64,000 nucleotides of DNA, from NCBI GenBank assembly GCA_036874045.1, contig CM072335.1, forward strand, positions 12,730,001 to 12,794,000, read 5' to 3'. Below, piece by piece: positions 1 to 10,600 of this stretch; position 1 is the stretch's first letter; each line of letters opens with the position of its first letter. The position numbers and the translations under genes are program-made. The DNA is from Cymodocea nodosa (Eukaryota > Streptophyta > Magnoliopsida > Alismatales > Cymodoceaceae). The notes beneath the pieces were generated by a model. The model was not told the origin of the DNA. It saw nothing but the letters and a program-made list of their open reading frames with translations, and did no database searches.

Positions 1-1384
1 GATATAATTGACAATGTTGAGGCAATAACTAGTTCACCGGCTGAATTGTTTGGAGTAGTGGATATTGAAAAAGTTAAGACTCTAGAAGAGTTTAATGTCA
101 ATCAGCCTTCTACAAAATCTATAGAAGTAGAGTCTAAGAATTCACAACATGTATCAATGGAGATATCTATTGAACAAAATGAACAATTACAGATAGATAC
201 ATCGGCTGTAGAATTAGTTGAAAAATTGAACTCTGACCATTCTATAGAAACTGAACTAATGAATGTTAAGCATATTGAAGATGTTCCTTACAATGTTGAA
301 GTTGAAGAATCAAGCTTACGTACACAGCTTCAAGAAAACATTTTCATAGAGGAACAACATGACATTCATTATGAAGAAGAGGTTCCTAAAGATGAATTAA
401 ACTTTGAATCAAGGCTTCAGGTATCACCTTCTTTATGTACAGTATTACAAATTCAAGGTCATTCAATTCATTTTAGATCTGAGGAAGCATTGTAGAAATA
501 CAATAATCTGATTACATGTTAGATTCTGCATGCTCATCCAATAAAATTCAGAAATTTGATGGAAATAAGAGATCTATTTGAGTTTCAAGGCCTAATTCAA
601 TTCTTGCCAGTTGGAACGAAATGGAAACAATATACAGAGCTTATTACAACATTTTATAGCAATCTAGTCGAGAATGACAATCTACTAAAAACTCAAATAA
701 ATCAACAAGAGTTCACATTGTCTCCTGAATTAATTTTTGAAGTTTTGGGATTAAAGAATGAAGGTGTTGTTATTCCAAATAGATTTGACATGATCACACA
801 GTTGGAATGGGATATTCACTCACTATCAAAGATTCCAGATGTATATACTGAAATGAGGTTAATGAAAAATTTGAATGCAGAGGCTAGGTTTATTGCAAAT
901 ATATTGCATGCCAATTTATTTTAGAGTCAGACACAATATGAAAGTCAACAGAAGCTGTTTATATGCAACTTATGGTCTGCTGAATAGAATTCAAATCAAT
1001 TGGTTTGATGTTTTCATTTCTCAACTACAGCATATGAGTTCAAAGTTATTTTTTGGTGATGTTGTATGTAGACTCCTTATAAACCAATTGAATTTATCTG
1101 ACTAGCTCTCTGAAACTAAAGGTATGAGAGCTTTTAGTGTAAAAGATTTGCAAAAATTCCAAGACATGCATCAACCTCAACCTCATCAACAACAACAACA
1201 ACAATTGGCTGAATGTATAGAACAGATTCAACCACAACAACCTAATTATTCAAATCGAGCAGAACAGCAACCCCAGCTACTTCCTTCTCTAGATGATGTA
1301 CTTAACGACATCAGAAATGATATTAGGCATCTAGGAGATAAAATATCTAATGCTATAAGTGATATACTTAGCAGGGATAAATAA
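1..1384 (+). pseudogene. Retroelement ORF3 copy 1 (plant transposon-protein-like), C-terminal part
   Basis: Broken coding sequence entering from the left edge. An acidic, Glu-rich stretch (to about 495) is followed after several stops by a globular block (556-1105) with LTPEL-like, VLGLKNEG and FIANILHANLF motifs, then RCCLYATYG-like and IQINWFDVFI motifs after a frame change near 924. It ends in a Gln-rich tail (HQQQQQQ) and an amphipathic helix ending LSRDK, with the stop at 1382-1384. The block matches my memory of the 'putative plant transposon protein' domain (PF20167 type); no search was possible. The same order recurs at 5091-9534 and, on the minus strand, at 18066-20327. A polypurine tract and LTR follow, so this is the last ORF of a retroelement, in the position of an env-like gene. 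Its function is unknown. Stops and a frameshift mean it is dead. Confidence 0.7.
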
Positions 1385-1905
1385 CTGTTTGTTTACTTGT
1401 TTCTGAATACAAAATGTAATGTTTGTATTTCTTGTTTGATTATTTGAACAATACATTTTTCTATAAATGGTTCAATTCTTATTTATGTTTATAGAAAGTT
1501 GAACTATATACACTTATCTCTTGATTTATATACTGTGTAATCACCTTTTTGATTAATGAAAAAAAGGGAGAGAAATGTTTATAAATTCAAAAGAAGAAGA
1601 TGATTATGATTTTAATTGCATATATTATAAAAGGAGATGATACTTAAGTGGTTATTGTAATTTGACAAATGATAATGTAATCTGAAAGATAATTATAAGG
1701 TTATTAAAATCTGAAAGATACTTATGTACTTATTGACATCTGAAAGTTTTATCTCTGAGAGGTGAATTTTACACAAACAATAGAAATAAGCTTAAGAGAA
1801 CTTAAGTCAACAAACTTGTTTGTTGAATTAAAAGTTAACCCAACGAAGTTGCTTTGTTGAGTTAAAATATATTTCATAATTGATTTAATATGGTTTTGTC
1901 ATCAT
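1385..1905 (+). other. 3' untranslated spacer of the ORF3 element
   Basis: AT-rich spacer between the ORF3 stop and the polypurine tract. It has a weaker purine run near 1558-1575 and a short array of aactt/aagtt half-sites around 1795-1865. No ORF is seen. Confidence 0.5.
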
Positions 1906-1920
1906 AAAAAAGGGGGAGAT
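1906..1920 (+). other. Polypurine tract
   Basis: An A-run followed by GGGGGAGAT directly abuts the TG start of the LTR at 1921. This is the expected plus-strand primer site. Near-identical tracts precede the LTRs starting at 9859 (plus) and 57668 (minus). Confidence 0.7.
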
Positions 1921-3450
1921 TGTTGAGTATTTTGTTTAGATAATGTGTAGTAAATGAAAGTAATCATAGTTGCTCAATTACTATTGCTTGTGAAAAGAAA
2001 TTAAAAACATCAATTAATATAGAAAAAGCCTACTTATATAAATACTTGTCTGTATTGGATCTGAAATTATATTAAGTTAAATAACTAGTCGTTTCGTTGC
2101 ATTAATTTCTCATTTAACTAAACGTTAAGATAACGTGTGTTTTTATTGAAAAGCATGATATGTTTTAAAGTTATATCTTCTGTATCATGAATATTGCACG
2201 TTTAGACAACTCGTTAAGTTAGAGTGTTATTTGTATAGAGGTCACGTGAGAACTCGTTAAGTTAGAAGCTTAAAGGTTAAAATAGGTCATGTGAGAACTC
2301 GTTAAGTTAGTGAGTAAAAGAAGAGATGAACTCGTTAAGTTAGTGTTGTACACGTGGTGAAATTAAAGGTTACAAATGTTATATTGTATCACGTGAGGTG
2401 CACATGTTTAACTCATTAAGTTAATATAACTAAACGTGTTGAGTTGCTATATTGAACACTAAGGCAACGTGTTAAGTTAGTGTTATAAACTTAAGTTGTT
2501 ATTTTTGCACGTTGTAAAATTCTTATTATAAAAACATTTGTTTATCACTAGTTCGTTGAGTTATCTATAACACAACGGAGTTGGTTCATTGAGTTATTGT
2601 AACACCACGAAGTTAGTTCGTTGAGTTAGCTATAGTACTTGTCACGTGAGTCGGCACATGAGGAACTCGTTAAGTTAGAAACGTTAAGTTATATATCTAC
2701 TCGTTCAGTTAACATTAAATTAACAACTACTTATTATTACACTTGATGAAAAATTTTGAACGAGAAAGTTTATTTTGCAGGAAATTTTTCAGAGACCTAG
2801 GATTGATGATTAAAGAAAATTCGAAATGTAAACGTGGGTCAGAACGTGTGTATTTCGATGCAGAAGAAAAAAAAGATATGAAGAAGTGGAAAACTGGCAA
2901 TGATTAAATGTAGAGAATATGCATGAAATGAAGATACAATATAAAAGACAGAATTCTCATTGATCAACCATCCTTGCACACTAAACGAAAAATCCTTTTA
3001 GGGATAAAAAACACTCTTCGGGGAAAAGCTCTCAAATGAAAGAAAATTCAGTAAAGGAGAAAAAGTCAAATTTATGTCACTAAAGATCTAAAGTATCAAG
3101 AGAGCAAATTCGGTGAAGCAGAGAAAGACAAGATATTCATCACTAAAGAATTGCTGAAGAAGAAAAAGAAAAAGAAAGATCTCAAACAAGGAGAAATGTT
3201 TTAAATTTTACATATTAGTTTTCTTTGTTTGTAGTTATGAAATTGTATAGATAAAACATGGTATCGATATATAATTGCATCTACAATTTCTGAGGAGAAT
3301 TGAATTGTATTTTGTAATTGAAACCTTGAATAAAATGATTTTATGAAAACAGTGTCTCGACTTGTTTTTGAGTTTTGAAGTTTCAATTATAATCAGAAAA
3401 AGTTGAAAAACACAATTCACCCCCCTCTTGTGTAGCCATATGATCCTACC
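1921..3450 (+). mobile_element. LTR (3' LTR of the first ORF3 element)
   Basis: Starts TGTTGAGTATTTTG right after the polypurine tract. It ends with the family's signature AATTCACCCCCCTCTTGTG followed by ATCCTACC, a decayed form of ATCCTAACA. Its U3 part is full of CACGTG and AACTCGTTAAGTTA modules. The right end is inferred from the signature and could be off by a few bases. The 5' part of the element lies left of the window. Confidence 0.65.
2204..2700. repeat. Array of AACTCGTTAAGTTA half-sites with CACGTG boxes
   Basis: At least eight copies of (A)ACTCGTTAAGTTA or GTTCGTTGAGTTA in both orientations, interspersed with CACGTG or CATGTG (for example near 2242, 2286, 2351, 2390 and 2642). 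The half-sites can pair with each other as hairpins. Confidence 0.75.
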
Positions 3451-4776
3451 GTCTGCAATTACTTGAGTAATTAAGTCCGTTGGGGGATCTTAAACCCCAG
3501 TCACTTGAACCAACTGGTTTGGGATGTGCTGACTGAAAACTCATTTTACAAGTAATTCAGATTCTATTTTAAAAAAAAAAAATTTACATGTTCTCACTTA
3601 TCATTGAGTAACTAGTTATCTTTCCCCTAAGTAATAGATTGTGATCACATAAAAGGATGATATTATGGGAGGTAATACATAAAATATATATATATAAATA
3701 AATAAAAAGGGGGCAATGTACTTAAGCTTAGTTTCTTTTACGAGTGTTATAACAATTCTGCCATAATCTGTGCATATAATCTTTATTATTTTTCTTTGTT
3801 ATTATCTATTCTTTACACATAATGTAATGCATTTATTTTCTTAAGCTCATGTACTCATTATTGAATTCTTTTTAGTTACTTGAAGGTATATCTCTATGAA
3901 TTTTCTTTTGTAAACTAAATAAAATAAAAGTCAAAAAGTCTAAATTGTTAAATCTACTACTTATTTCTGTATTTAAATTAAAAAAAAATAGAGATACAAA
4001 TCTATTGGGGCTTGGCAACCTAGTTTAAGTATGCCATTTACACTTAAATGACAAATCTATTGGGTCTTGGCAACCTAATTTAAGTACGCTATTTTGAACT
4101 TAAATGACAAATCTATTAGGGCTTGGCAACCTAATATTAAGTACGTCATAATTTCTCTTTAATACATTTATGAAGAGGGAGCAAACAATGACAAACATGG
4201 TAAATTTAATCAAATGCAAATATTCTAAAACTGATACTGATAAAAAGTTAGACTCATTCAATTAGTTTAATATACAGTTATGTATTTCACTTGAATTCAG
4301 CTATTTTATCTCACATATCGATAACTAACCATCCGAGTTTTTCGTATTGTTATATTTTACTCTTCTACAAACTCGAATAGTTAGATTTCTCTTTGAGTTT
4401 ATGTTTTAAATTGTTATATTTTATCCTTTTAAGAAACTCAAACAGTTAACTTAATATTATTATATTTTTATGAAAGACTTAAAATATGACAATAACTATT
4501 CCAGTTTGTCATATAGTTATGTGCTTTACTGCTTATAAAACTCGAAATTAGTTTTGAATAAGGACTTCATTTTCTATTTGAATTGTATATCGAACATTAC
4601 TGTATCAAAACCGTCAAAAAGGGAATTAAGCTAAAAAGATATTGTAAATTCTTTCTTTAAAGTTTATAAAGAATAGAATTTTATTTATGAGTGTTTTGTG
4701 CTCTTGTTTTATCCATTGGTAATTTTAATTACTAAAGACACAATTCACCCCCCTCTTGTGACACAACAATCCTACA
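3451..4776 (+). mobile_element. Second LTR fragment of the same family (3' end intact)
   Basis: Ends at 4776 with the same signature as the preceding LTR (AATTCACCCCCCTCTTGTG, then ATCCTACA). The inner part has AACTCGAATAGTTA-type modules (about 4320-4560). No matching TGTTAG start is visible, so the left boundary is uncertain and part of 3451-4000 may be unrelated sequence. It lies just upstream of ORF3 copy 2 and could be the 5' LTR of an LTR-ORF3-LTR element. Confidence 0.45.
3996..4155. repeat. Three tandem copies of a 55-56 bp unit
   Basis: Units start ACAAATCTATT(G/A)GG at 3996, 4051 and 4107. Each contains CTTGGCAACCTA and a TTAAGTA tail. Confidence 0.85.
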
Positions 4777-5090
4777 TAGTTATCATAAGTCTTCAAGTTT
4801 TCTCATTTTTACTTAGCTAGTAGTTATTTTCTTTACACAAACAATTACACTAAGTCTTTTGCTTTAATAGGTTGTAAAACTCGTACAGTTATTGTAAGCA
4901 TTTGAGTTATTTATTAGTAACGGATCTTATATTTATGATTTCAATGATTGAATCCATTTATCTAGTTAGAAACTCAAAGAGTTATAAATGTTTTACTGAC
5001 AACCTTTCGTGTTTCTACCTTGGTAAAACCCTAGTTTCACAATCTTTACTTTCACTAAGTTCTATAGTGAACAACGAAGATTAATCGACA

Positions 5091-7320
5091 ATGTCAGGAC
5101 GTGGTAAAATGACAAAAGTGTAGAAAAGAGAGATGGAACTTCAAAAGATAGATAGTGAGATCAACGACATTTACTCAAGGTATACTTTTTCCATTGAAAT
5201 ACTACATGAAATTAGAAAAGCTATTCAAGACGAGAAAACTCTCTATTGGAAATTTATTAGAAACTATGTTAAGACATAGTTTAGACTAAAACAGACCAAA
5301 CTTTTTGCATTACAAATGTGGAAAAGAACATTACAACCTAACCCTAAGGTTGTTACAAGTTCTGGACAAGTTCTTGAAAAATCAATACAATCTATTACTT
5401 ATTATGGAAAGAAATAGGGACCAATGATAGAAAATGCCAATAGGGAATTAGAATCTTTGTATTCCCAACATTATTTTCCCTTAACTATTTTAGATGAAAT
5501 TCAAAAGTTTATTGATGAATAGAAAATTGCCATTTAGAAAATGAGCCTTCGAAGTAAATGACAAAAAGTTTATCAACTGAAAATGGCAGAGGTTAAGAGC
5601 TGAAAACTCTATATTCCATTATTGCAATCTAGACATTTTGATGAAGGACCGTCACGACCATAAGTACCTTTAACAGGAGAAATTAAGAAAACATTAGATC
5701 CTCCTGAACAACTTGAAACATTGCAAACGTATTGTCAGAAAAAGAAAAAGACAATAGAATATTTTGGATTAACTATAGGTGTACAAGGAATATTGCAGCG
5801 AAAAGAAGAATCTTTAAAAAATGGAAAACTATGTTCCATTGCACAAGCTGGACAGGATTTTGTTTCATAAATCCCAACAAATGTGACAAATATTGGATTA
5901 CAAGCATACACTTTAAGGTATTGTGTCACATTAGTACATAATGTTTCTTTTAATGCAATGGATAATTTTTCACATCATGCTACAAGCCAACATTCTTTTC
6001 CAATGAAAACAGAAAATGTAGGAAATTTTGATGATATATATACAGATGATATCAATTATGATGACATTTTAGATGACATAGACACTGAGTATATGAATTT
6101 TGAAGATATTTCATTTGAAGAGGAATATATAGATATTTTTCCTCTTATTGTATCTCAGATAGAGATTTTTTATTTTTGGTATAGTTGCTTATACTACATT
6201 TTATACATCTGGTTATGTCTATTACAGTATATAGTATATTTGTTGATAAATGTATATAATTAGCAAATTACATATTAACAAATAAAATATGACATTGCAA
6301 ATGTCTCAATTATAGAAATTTAAGAATTACAGAATGACTCTATTACACATATAGATGGTATAGAACATTCTTTCATACAAAGACAGTTGTATAAACCAAT
6401 TATAGAAATAAATGTTGCTGATAAACAGAATAGTATACAGACTGTTGATACTGATATACATATATCAGTTACTGATATGTTTCATGAAGATCAAATAGAG
6501 GAAACTTAGCAGATTATTGATACAACAATAACAAATATTTTAGACATTTATACCAACTTTGAGAGAAATTCCATTAATTCTTGAAGATCGGAAAATATAG
6601 ATGCTGATGATAATATTGAAACAAGTCCCAGGTCAAAAAATCATGACAGGAAAATACCTAATCCTGAACAGAATTTAGACGACAATACATTATTATGGTT
6701 CAAAAATAGCTCCTATTATGAAAAATTTCAAACATATAAAACTTTTACAGTATTATATACGAGACTAGTTAAGTTTGAAGGGATGACACATATACGAGAA
6801 ATGTTTGAATTTCAATGCTTGTTGACTCTGCTTCCACAACAGCCAAGCCATCTTGTTATACCAGAACTTGTAAGTTGTCTCTACTCAAATTTAACAATGG
6901 AAGAATGTATTGCTATTTCAAATATACAAGAATTAGATATATATTTAACTCCGCAATTACTTTATCAAGTACTTGGTCTAAAAATGAAGGAGATAAATTC
7001 TTAAAAAGAAAACAGGTTTATGAATTAGGATGAGACATTAAAAGTTTAGTCAAAGATTTGATTACAAACAATCAGATGAGATTACTAAATGATTTAAATG
7101 ACCAAGCACATTTTATTGCAAAAATACTACATGCTTCACTATTTCAGAGATTTGGTCATGGTGTAGAGGTTGGCAGATGTTGTCTTTATGCTACATATAC
7201 GTTCATTAACCATATACAGGTGAACTGGTATGATATTTTTATTTATCATATTTTAAACTTGTAGAGTAAATTATTTTATGGTGATATACTTTTAAGAATT
7301 GTAGTAAGTTAAACAGATAT
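5091..7320 (+). pseudogene. Retroelement ORF3 copy 2, N-terminal and central part
   Basis: Long decayed reading frame from the ATG at 5091 (MSGRGKM), with a helical, charged N-terminal part and scattered TAG/TAA codons. A strongly acidic segment near 5990-6160 (repeated DDI motifs) is followed by a low-stop stretch at 6331-6780. The ORF3 globular block lies at 6783-7264, with REMFEFQ, ELDIYLTPQLLYQVLGL, FIAKILHASLFQRFGH, CCLYATYTFIN and IQVNWYDIFI motifs. It is the most complete plus-strand copy. Relative to copy 1 it shows at least two frame changes. A solo LTR inserted at 7321 interrupts it, and the frame resumes at 9114. A leader-like stretch with AAACCCTAG lies shortly upstream (near 5025). 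No gag or pol is seen between the upstream LTR end (4776) and this ORF. Confidence 0.7.
7316..7320. repeat. Target-site duplication, left copy (GATAT)
   Basis: GATAT immediately precedes the solo LTR. The identical GATAT follows it at 9114-9118. Confidence 0.9.
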
Positions 7321-9113
7321 TGTTAGGATCGGTAGGCTCACTAGAGGGGGGGTGAATGGTGAAAGTGTGTAATTTTTACAATTCTTTTAATGTTGAATCG
7401 AATGATTCAACAAAAATGTAATGAGATGAAACTAATAATGCAGATCAACAGAAATAAGAGACACACAGCAAATTTTTAGGAGGTTCACCAATTTGGCTAG
7501 TCCACCCCCAAGATTCACTTGGGCTTCACTAAGTGTTTTAACACTTACACACTTGCTTTCAGGTCAAAGCAAGAACCAACTACACAGAAGTTTTCAGGTC
7601 GAAACTTCAGTAAACCAACCTCTAGAGTTTTCAGGTCAAAACTCAAACCAACAACTGAATGTAGCTTTCAGGTTGAAGCCACGAACCAACAACTTTAATT
7701 CTTCAATTAGAGTTTTTGCGCACAGAGCTTTTTCTGCAGTAGATCTTTGGAATATGTTTCACTGTTTGCAGACTTGAGTGTAAATGGAATTTGGAGTGTA
7801 GCTCTCTATATCTCCGTTGTCTATATTTTGTATATATACTTGATATGTACAACGATCATATTTTCCTCCAATGGATGTATTCTACTGTACTTGATTAGCC
7901 TCAAGTCCCAATACGGCAAATGACCGTTCAGAAAATCCTTTCAAGATAACTTACTGATTTTCTTGTTCTTTCGGATAGTTAGCTATGCAACTCTCCGAAG
8001 GGTAACTGTAACTCACCGAAAGATCACTTAACCTTTACTGCCAGGTAGGATTCCAGAATATTCAAATGTGAGCTGTCATTCAATCAGATACTTATAACTG
8101 TAACTCACCGAACAGTTATATACTTGTCGGATAGTTTGACTCTGTTATCTTTCCGATTATTTTAATTTAGCACGTGCATAAAAGCTAACTTAAGTTTCAG
8201 ATGGTTATACTTGTAACTCACCGAAACACTTTAGGATTTCAGATAGTTATCTTTCTAACTCTCCGAAAACTTATTTGCACTTCTTTCTGGAATTCTGCAC
8301 GTGGGAAATTCAGTGACTTAAGTTTCGAATGGTTAAACTGTAACTCACCGAAACTCTTTTGAAGTTTCGGATAGTTATCTTTCTAACTCTCCGAAAACTT
8401 ATTTGAGCATCTGTCTAGAATTCTGCACGTGGGAAATTCAATGACTTAAGTTTCAGATAGTTAAACTGTAACTCACCGAAACTCTCTTGAAATTTCGGAT
8501 AGTTATCTTTCTAACTCTCCGATTTTTCCTTTTTAAGCTTTTAACTGTTGGCTTCTCCATTTTGCACGTGCGTAATAAAATGACTTAAGTTCTGGAAAGT
8601 TATGCCTGCAACTTACCAAAAAACTCGAATAGTTATCTAACTCTTCAAAAAGAAAACTCGAATAGTTATCTAACTCTCCGACAAGTCCTTTAAGCTTCCA
8701 TTCTGTATTTCTGCACGTGGTTTATTGAATGACTTAACTTTCGGATAGTTATACCTTTAACTCTCCGAAAAGTCCTTTAAGCTTCCGGATAGTTAACTCC
8801 TTAACTATCCGATCATTCAATCAACTTAACTATCTGATATAATAACTCTCCGAAGGCTTTGTAAAATTCGGATAGTTATCCCTCTAACTGTCTGATAGTC
8901 TTGTTGCTGATTTATTCTTCGGATGCTTGAACCTGTAACTATCTGATTTTACTATAACTTTAAAATAGTATTATCTGGAAACTTCTCCATTTGTTCATCT
9001 GCATGGAATTTATTCTATCTACCTTCTGATCTTAAGCTGCACTGACTTAACTGTGAAATACAATATGATTCCTCACATAGGTTTTGCATTATCAAAATAC
9101 TAAGGTCCTAACA
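7321..9113 (-). mobile_element. Complete solo LTR, 1793 bp, inserted in ORF3 copy 2
   Basis: On the plus strand it runs from TGTTAGGATCGG to GGTCCTAACA and is flanked by perfect GATAT repeats. Read on the minus strand it starts TGTTAGGACC and ends with the CACCCCCCCTCT signature, so the insertion is antisense to ORF3. There is no internal domain, so it is a product of recombination between two LTRs. Its perfect duplication and sharp ends suggest it is younger than the ORF it splits. It contains a dense hairpin/CACGTG array. Confidence 0.9.
7967..8960. repeat. Hairpin array: TTTCGGATAGTTA / TAACTCTCCGAAA modules with G-boxes
   Basis: More than ten pairs of TTTCGGATAGTTA and TAACTCTCCGAAA (or TAACTCACCGAAA) arms, usually separated by only 6-10 bases. 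The best repeats are tandem units of about 127 bp (8171-8530), each starting with CACGTG. CACGTG occurs at 8171, 8298, 8426, 8565 and 8714. Confidence 0.85.
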
Positions 9114-9534
9114 GATATTACACCTTAGCCACAGAAAAGATTAAAATCTAGATCTTTCTCTGCAAAAGAACTTCACAATTAAGAAGCAGATACACCTGTG
9201 ATTCGACAACAACAACAACAACAACAACAGGATAGACAAACTCAGTCACAACTGCAATAGCAACAATCGACACAGTTTTTAGAATAACAGCAACATATAG
9301 TACATGAACAACATACAGGTATACATACAGATACAAATACAAATATACATACAGATACACATACCGATTTACATACAAACATAAATACAGAATTCTTACA
9401 GCAACCATCACAAGTTTCACATTCAGATTTAGATCAAGCAATAATTGATTAGATCAATAGAGTAAAGTAAAGAAATTGCAAGGCAAATTTCAGATACTCT
9501 ACTAAATATTTTTCGAAGACAAAGAGGCTTGTGA
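9114..9534 (+). pseudogene. Retroelement ORF3 copy 2, C-terminal part
   Basis: Resumes directly after the solo LTR. A stretch similar to the AFSVKDLQKF region of copy 1 (about 9150) leads into a Gln-rich tail (CAACAACAA run near 9206-9230) and a His-Thr-Asp-rich simple-repeat segment (9300-9385). It ends in a helix reaching the TGA at 9532-9534. Several TAG/TAA codons replace Gln codons. Removing the LTR and one copy of the duplication rejoins it to 7320. Confidence 0.65.
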
Positions 9535-9858
9535 TTATACAAATTATGTATTGCATGATTTATTCATTGTAATTTGTTACCAAAAATTACTTATGTAAAG
9601 AAATTGCATTATGTAAACTGTTTACTGCATTTAATGTCATACACTTACTTTTGACAATTCCTATTTAAAATAGTTTTATTTAAATAGTTTATTCTTATCC
9701 ACGAAAAGTTATGCATGTTTAAAAATTTCTTTTTGAACGATCTATACTTAGCAAATTTTCCTTCCTTACATTTTAGTTACTTTTTTATAATACCAAAAAG
9801 GGGGAGAAGAAAGATTATTTGACTTATTAGGTTTTGACATCATCAAAAAGGGAGAGAT
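9535..9858 (+). other. 3' spacer and polypurine tracts of ORF3 element 2
   Basis: AT-rich spacer with two purine tracts. The one at 9795-9808 contains GGGGGAG. The one at 9845-9857 (AAAAAGGGAGAGA) abuts the LTR start. Confidence 0.6.
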
Positions 9859-10600
9859 TGTTAGGAATTTTGTTTTGATGATGAATGCTTTATTAAAGTT
9901 TATAAATAAGTCTAAATAATATTTTCTAAGTATAATAGTCATGTAATTAAATATTGACAAGTTATCGGAAAGTTTCATTTAAAATTTCGGATAGTTAACT
10001 TTCGGATAGTTAGATTTTCGGATAGTTAAAGTTTTCAGATAGTTAGATTTTCGAATAGTTAAACTTTCGGATAGTTAACATTTCGATTTAGTCAAAGAGT
10101 TATGTTAAAAACTCATATAGTTAAGTTATCTGCACGTGTGTTTTTAATGTTTTAAGTTATCATGTGTTTTGCATGTGTGTGCGGTAATGAAAATCAAAGA
10201 GTTCGATAACTGTTCGAGTTTTTATACACATGGATAGATAAATGTTTGAGTTTTATAAAATGAATAATGAATAGATAAGTTTTCTTTGTTCAATCACGTG
10301 TTTTGCAAGTGCAAAAACTCGAAGAGTTACAAATAAGTGTTCGACTAAAATGAAGACTTAGAAGATATTTTACAAATCTTGAGGACAATAAAGTTTTGGT
10401 TCATCTACGAATGGAAATCGTGGAAATTCAAAATGATAGTGGTGAAAGTGGAAATTCAAAATGATAGTGGACATAGTGGAAATTCAAAAAGATAGTGGAA
10501 ATCGTGGATAATTTGAATTCGAAATTAGCACATGGATTATGGATGAACATGTTGAACATGAAGTCAGAGTTCAACTACTAAAAATAGAGGGTACGAGCTG
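9859..10600 (+). mobile_element. Truncated LTR (5' 742 bp)
   Basis: Starts TGTTAGGAATTTTG after a polypurine tract. It matches the minus-strand LTR ending at 57668 (same start, same ACTCGAA-type modules, same GGTACGAG segment). The match is cut at 10601 by the next LTR. Contains TTTCGGATAGTTA and ACTCGAACAGTTA modules (9961-10340) and CACGTG boxes (10126, 10290). Confidence 0.7.

Noticed and set aside
1921-3450. A CRISPR-like repeat array in the module-rich LTR
   Set aside because: Repeats alternate orientation, vary in spacing and lie in a plant LTR; no cas genes and a eukaryotic context.
7321-9113. Reading the first solo LTR as a MITE or DNA transposon because of its inverted-looking ends
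   Set aside because: TGTTAGGA...TCCTAACA is the short inverted end of an LTR; the 5-bp duplication and the LTR signature fit a retrotransposon.
9148-9441. Minus-strand ORF rich in repeated YLYVYLYV
   Set aside because: It is the reverse reading of the His-Thr-Asp simple repeat in ORF3, not a membrane protein.
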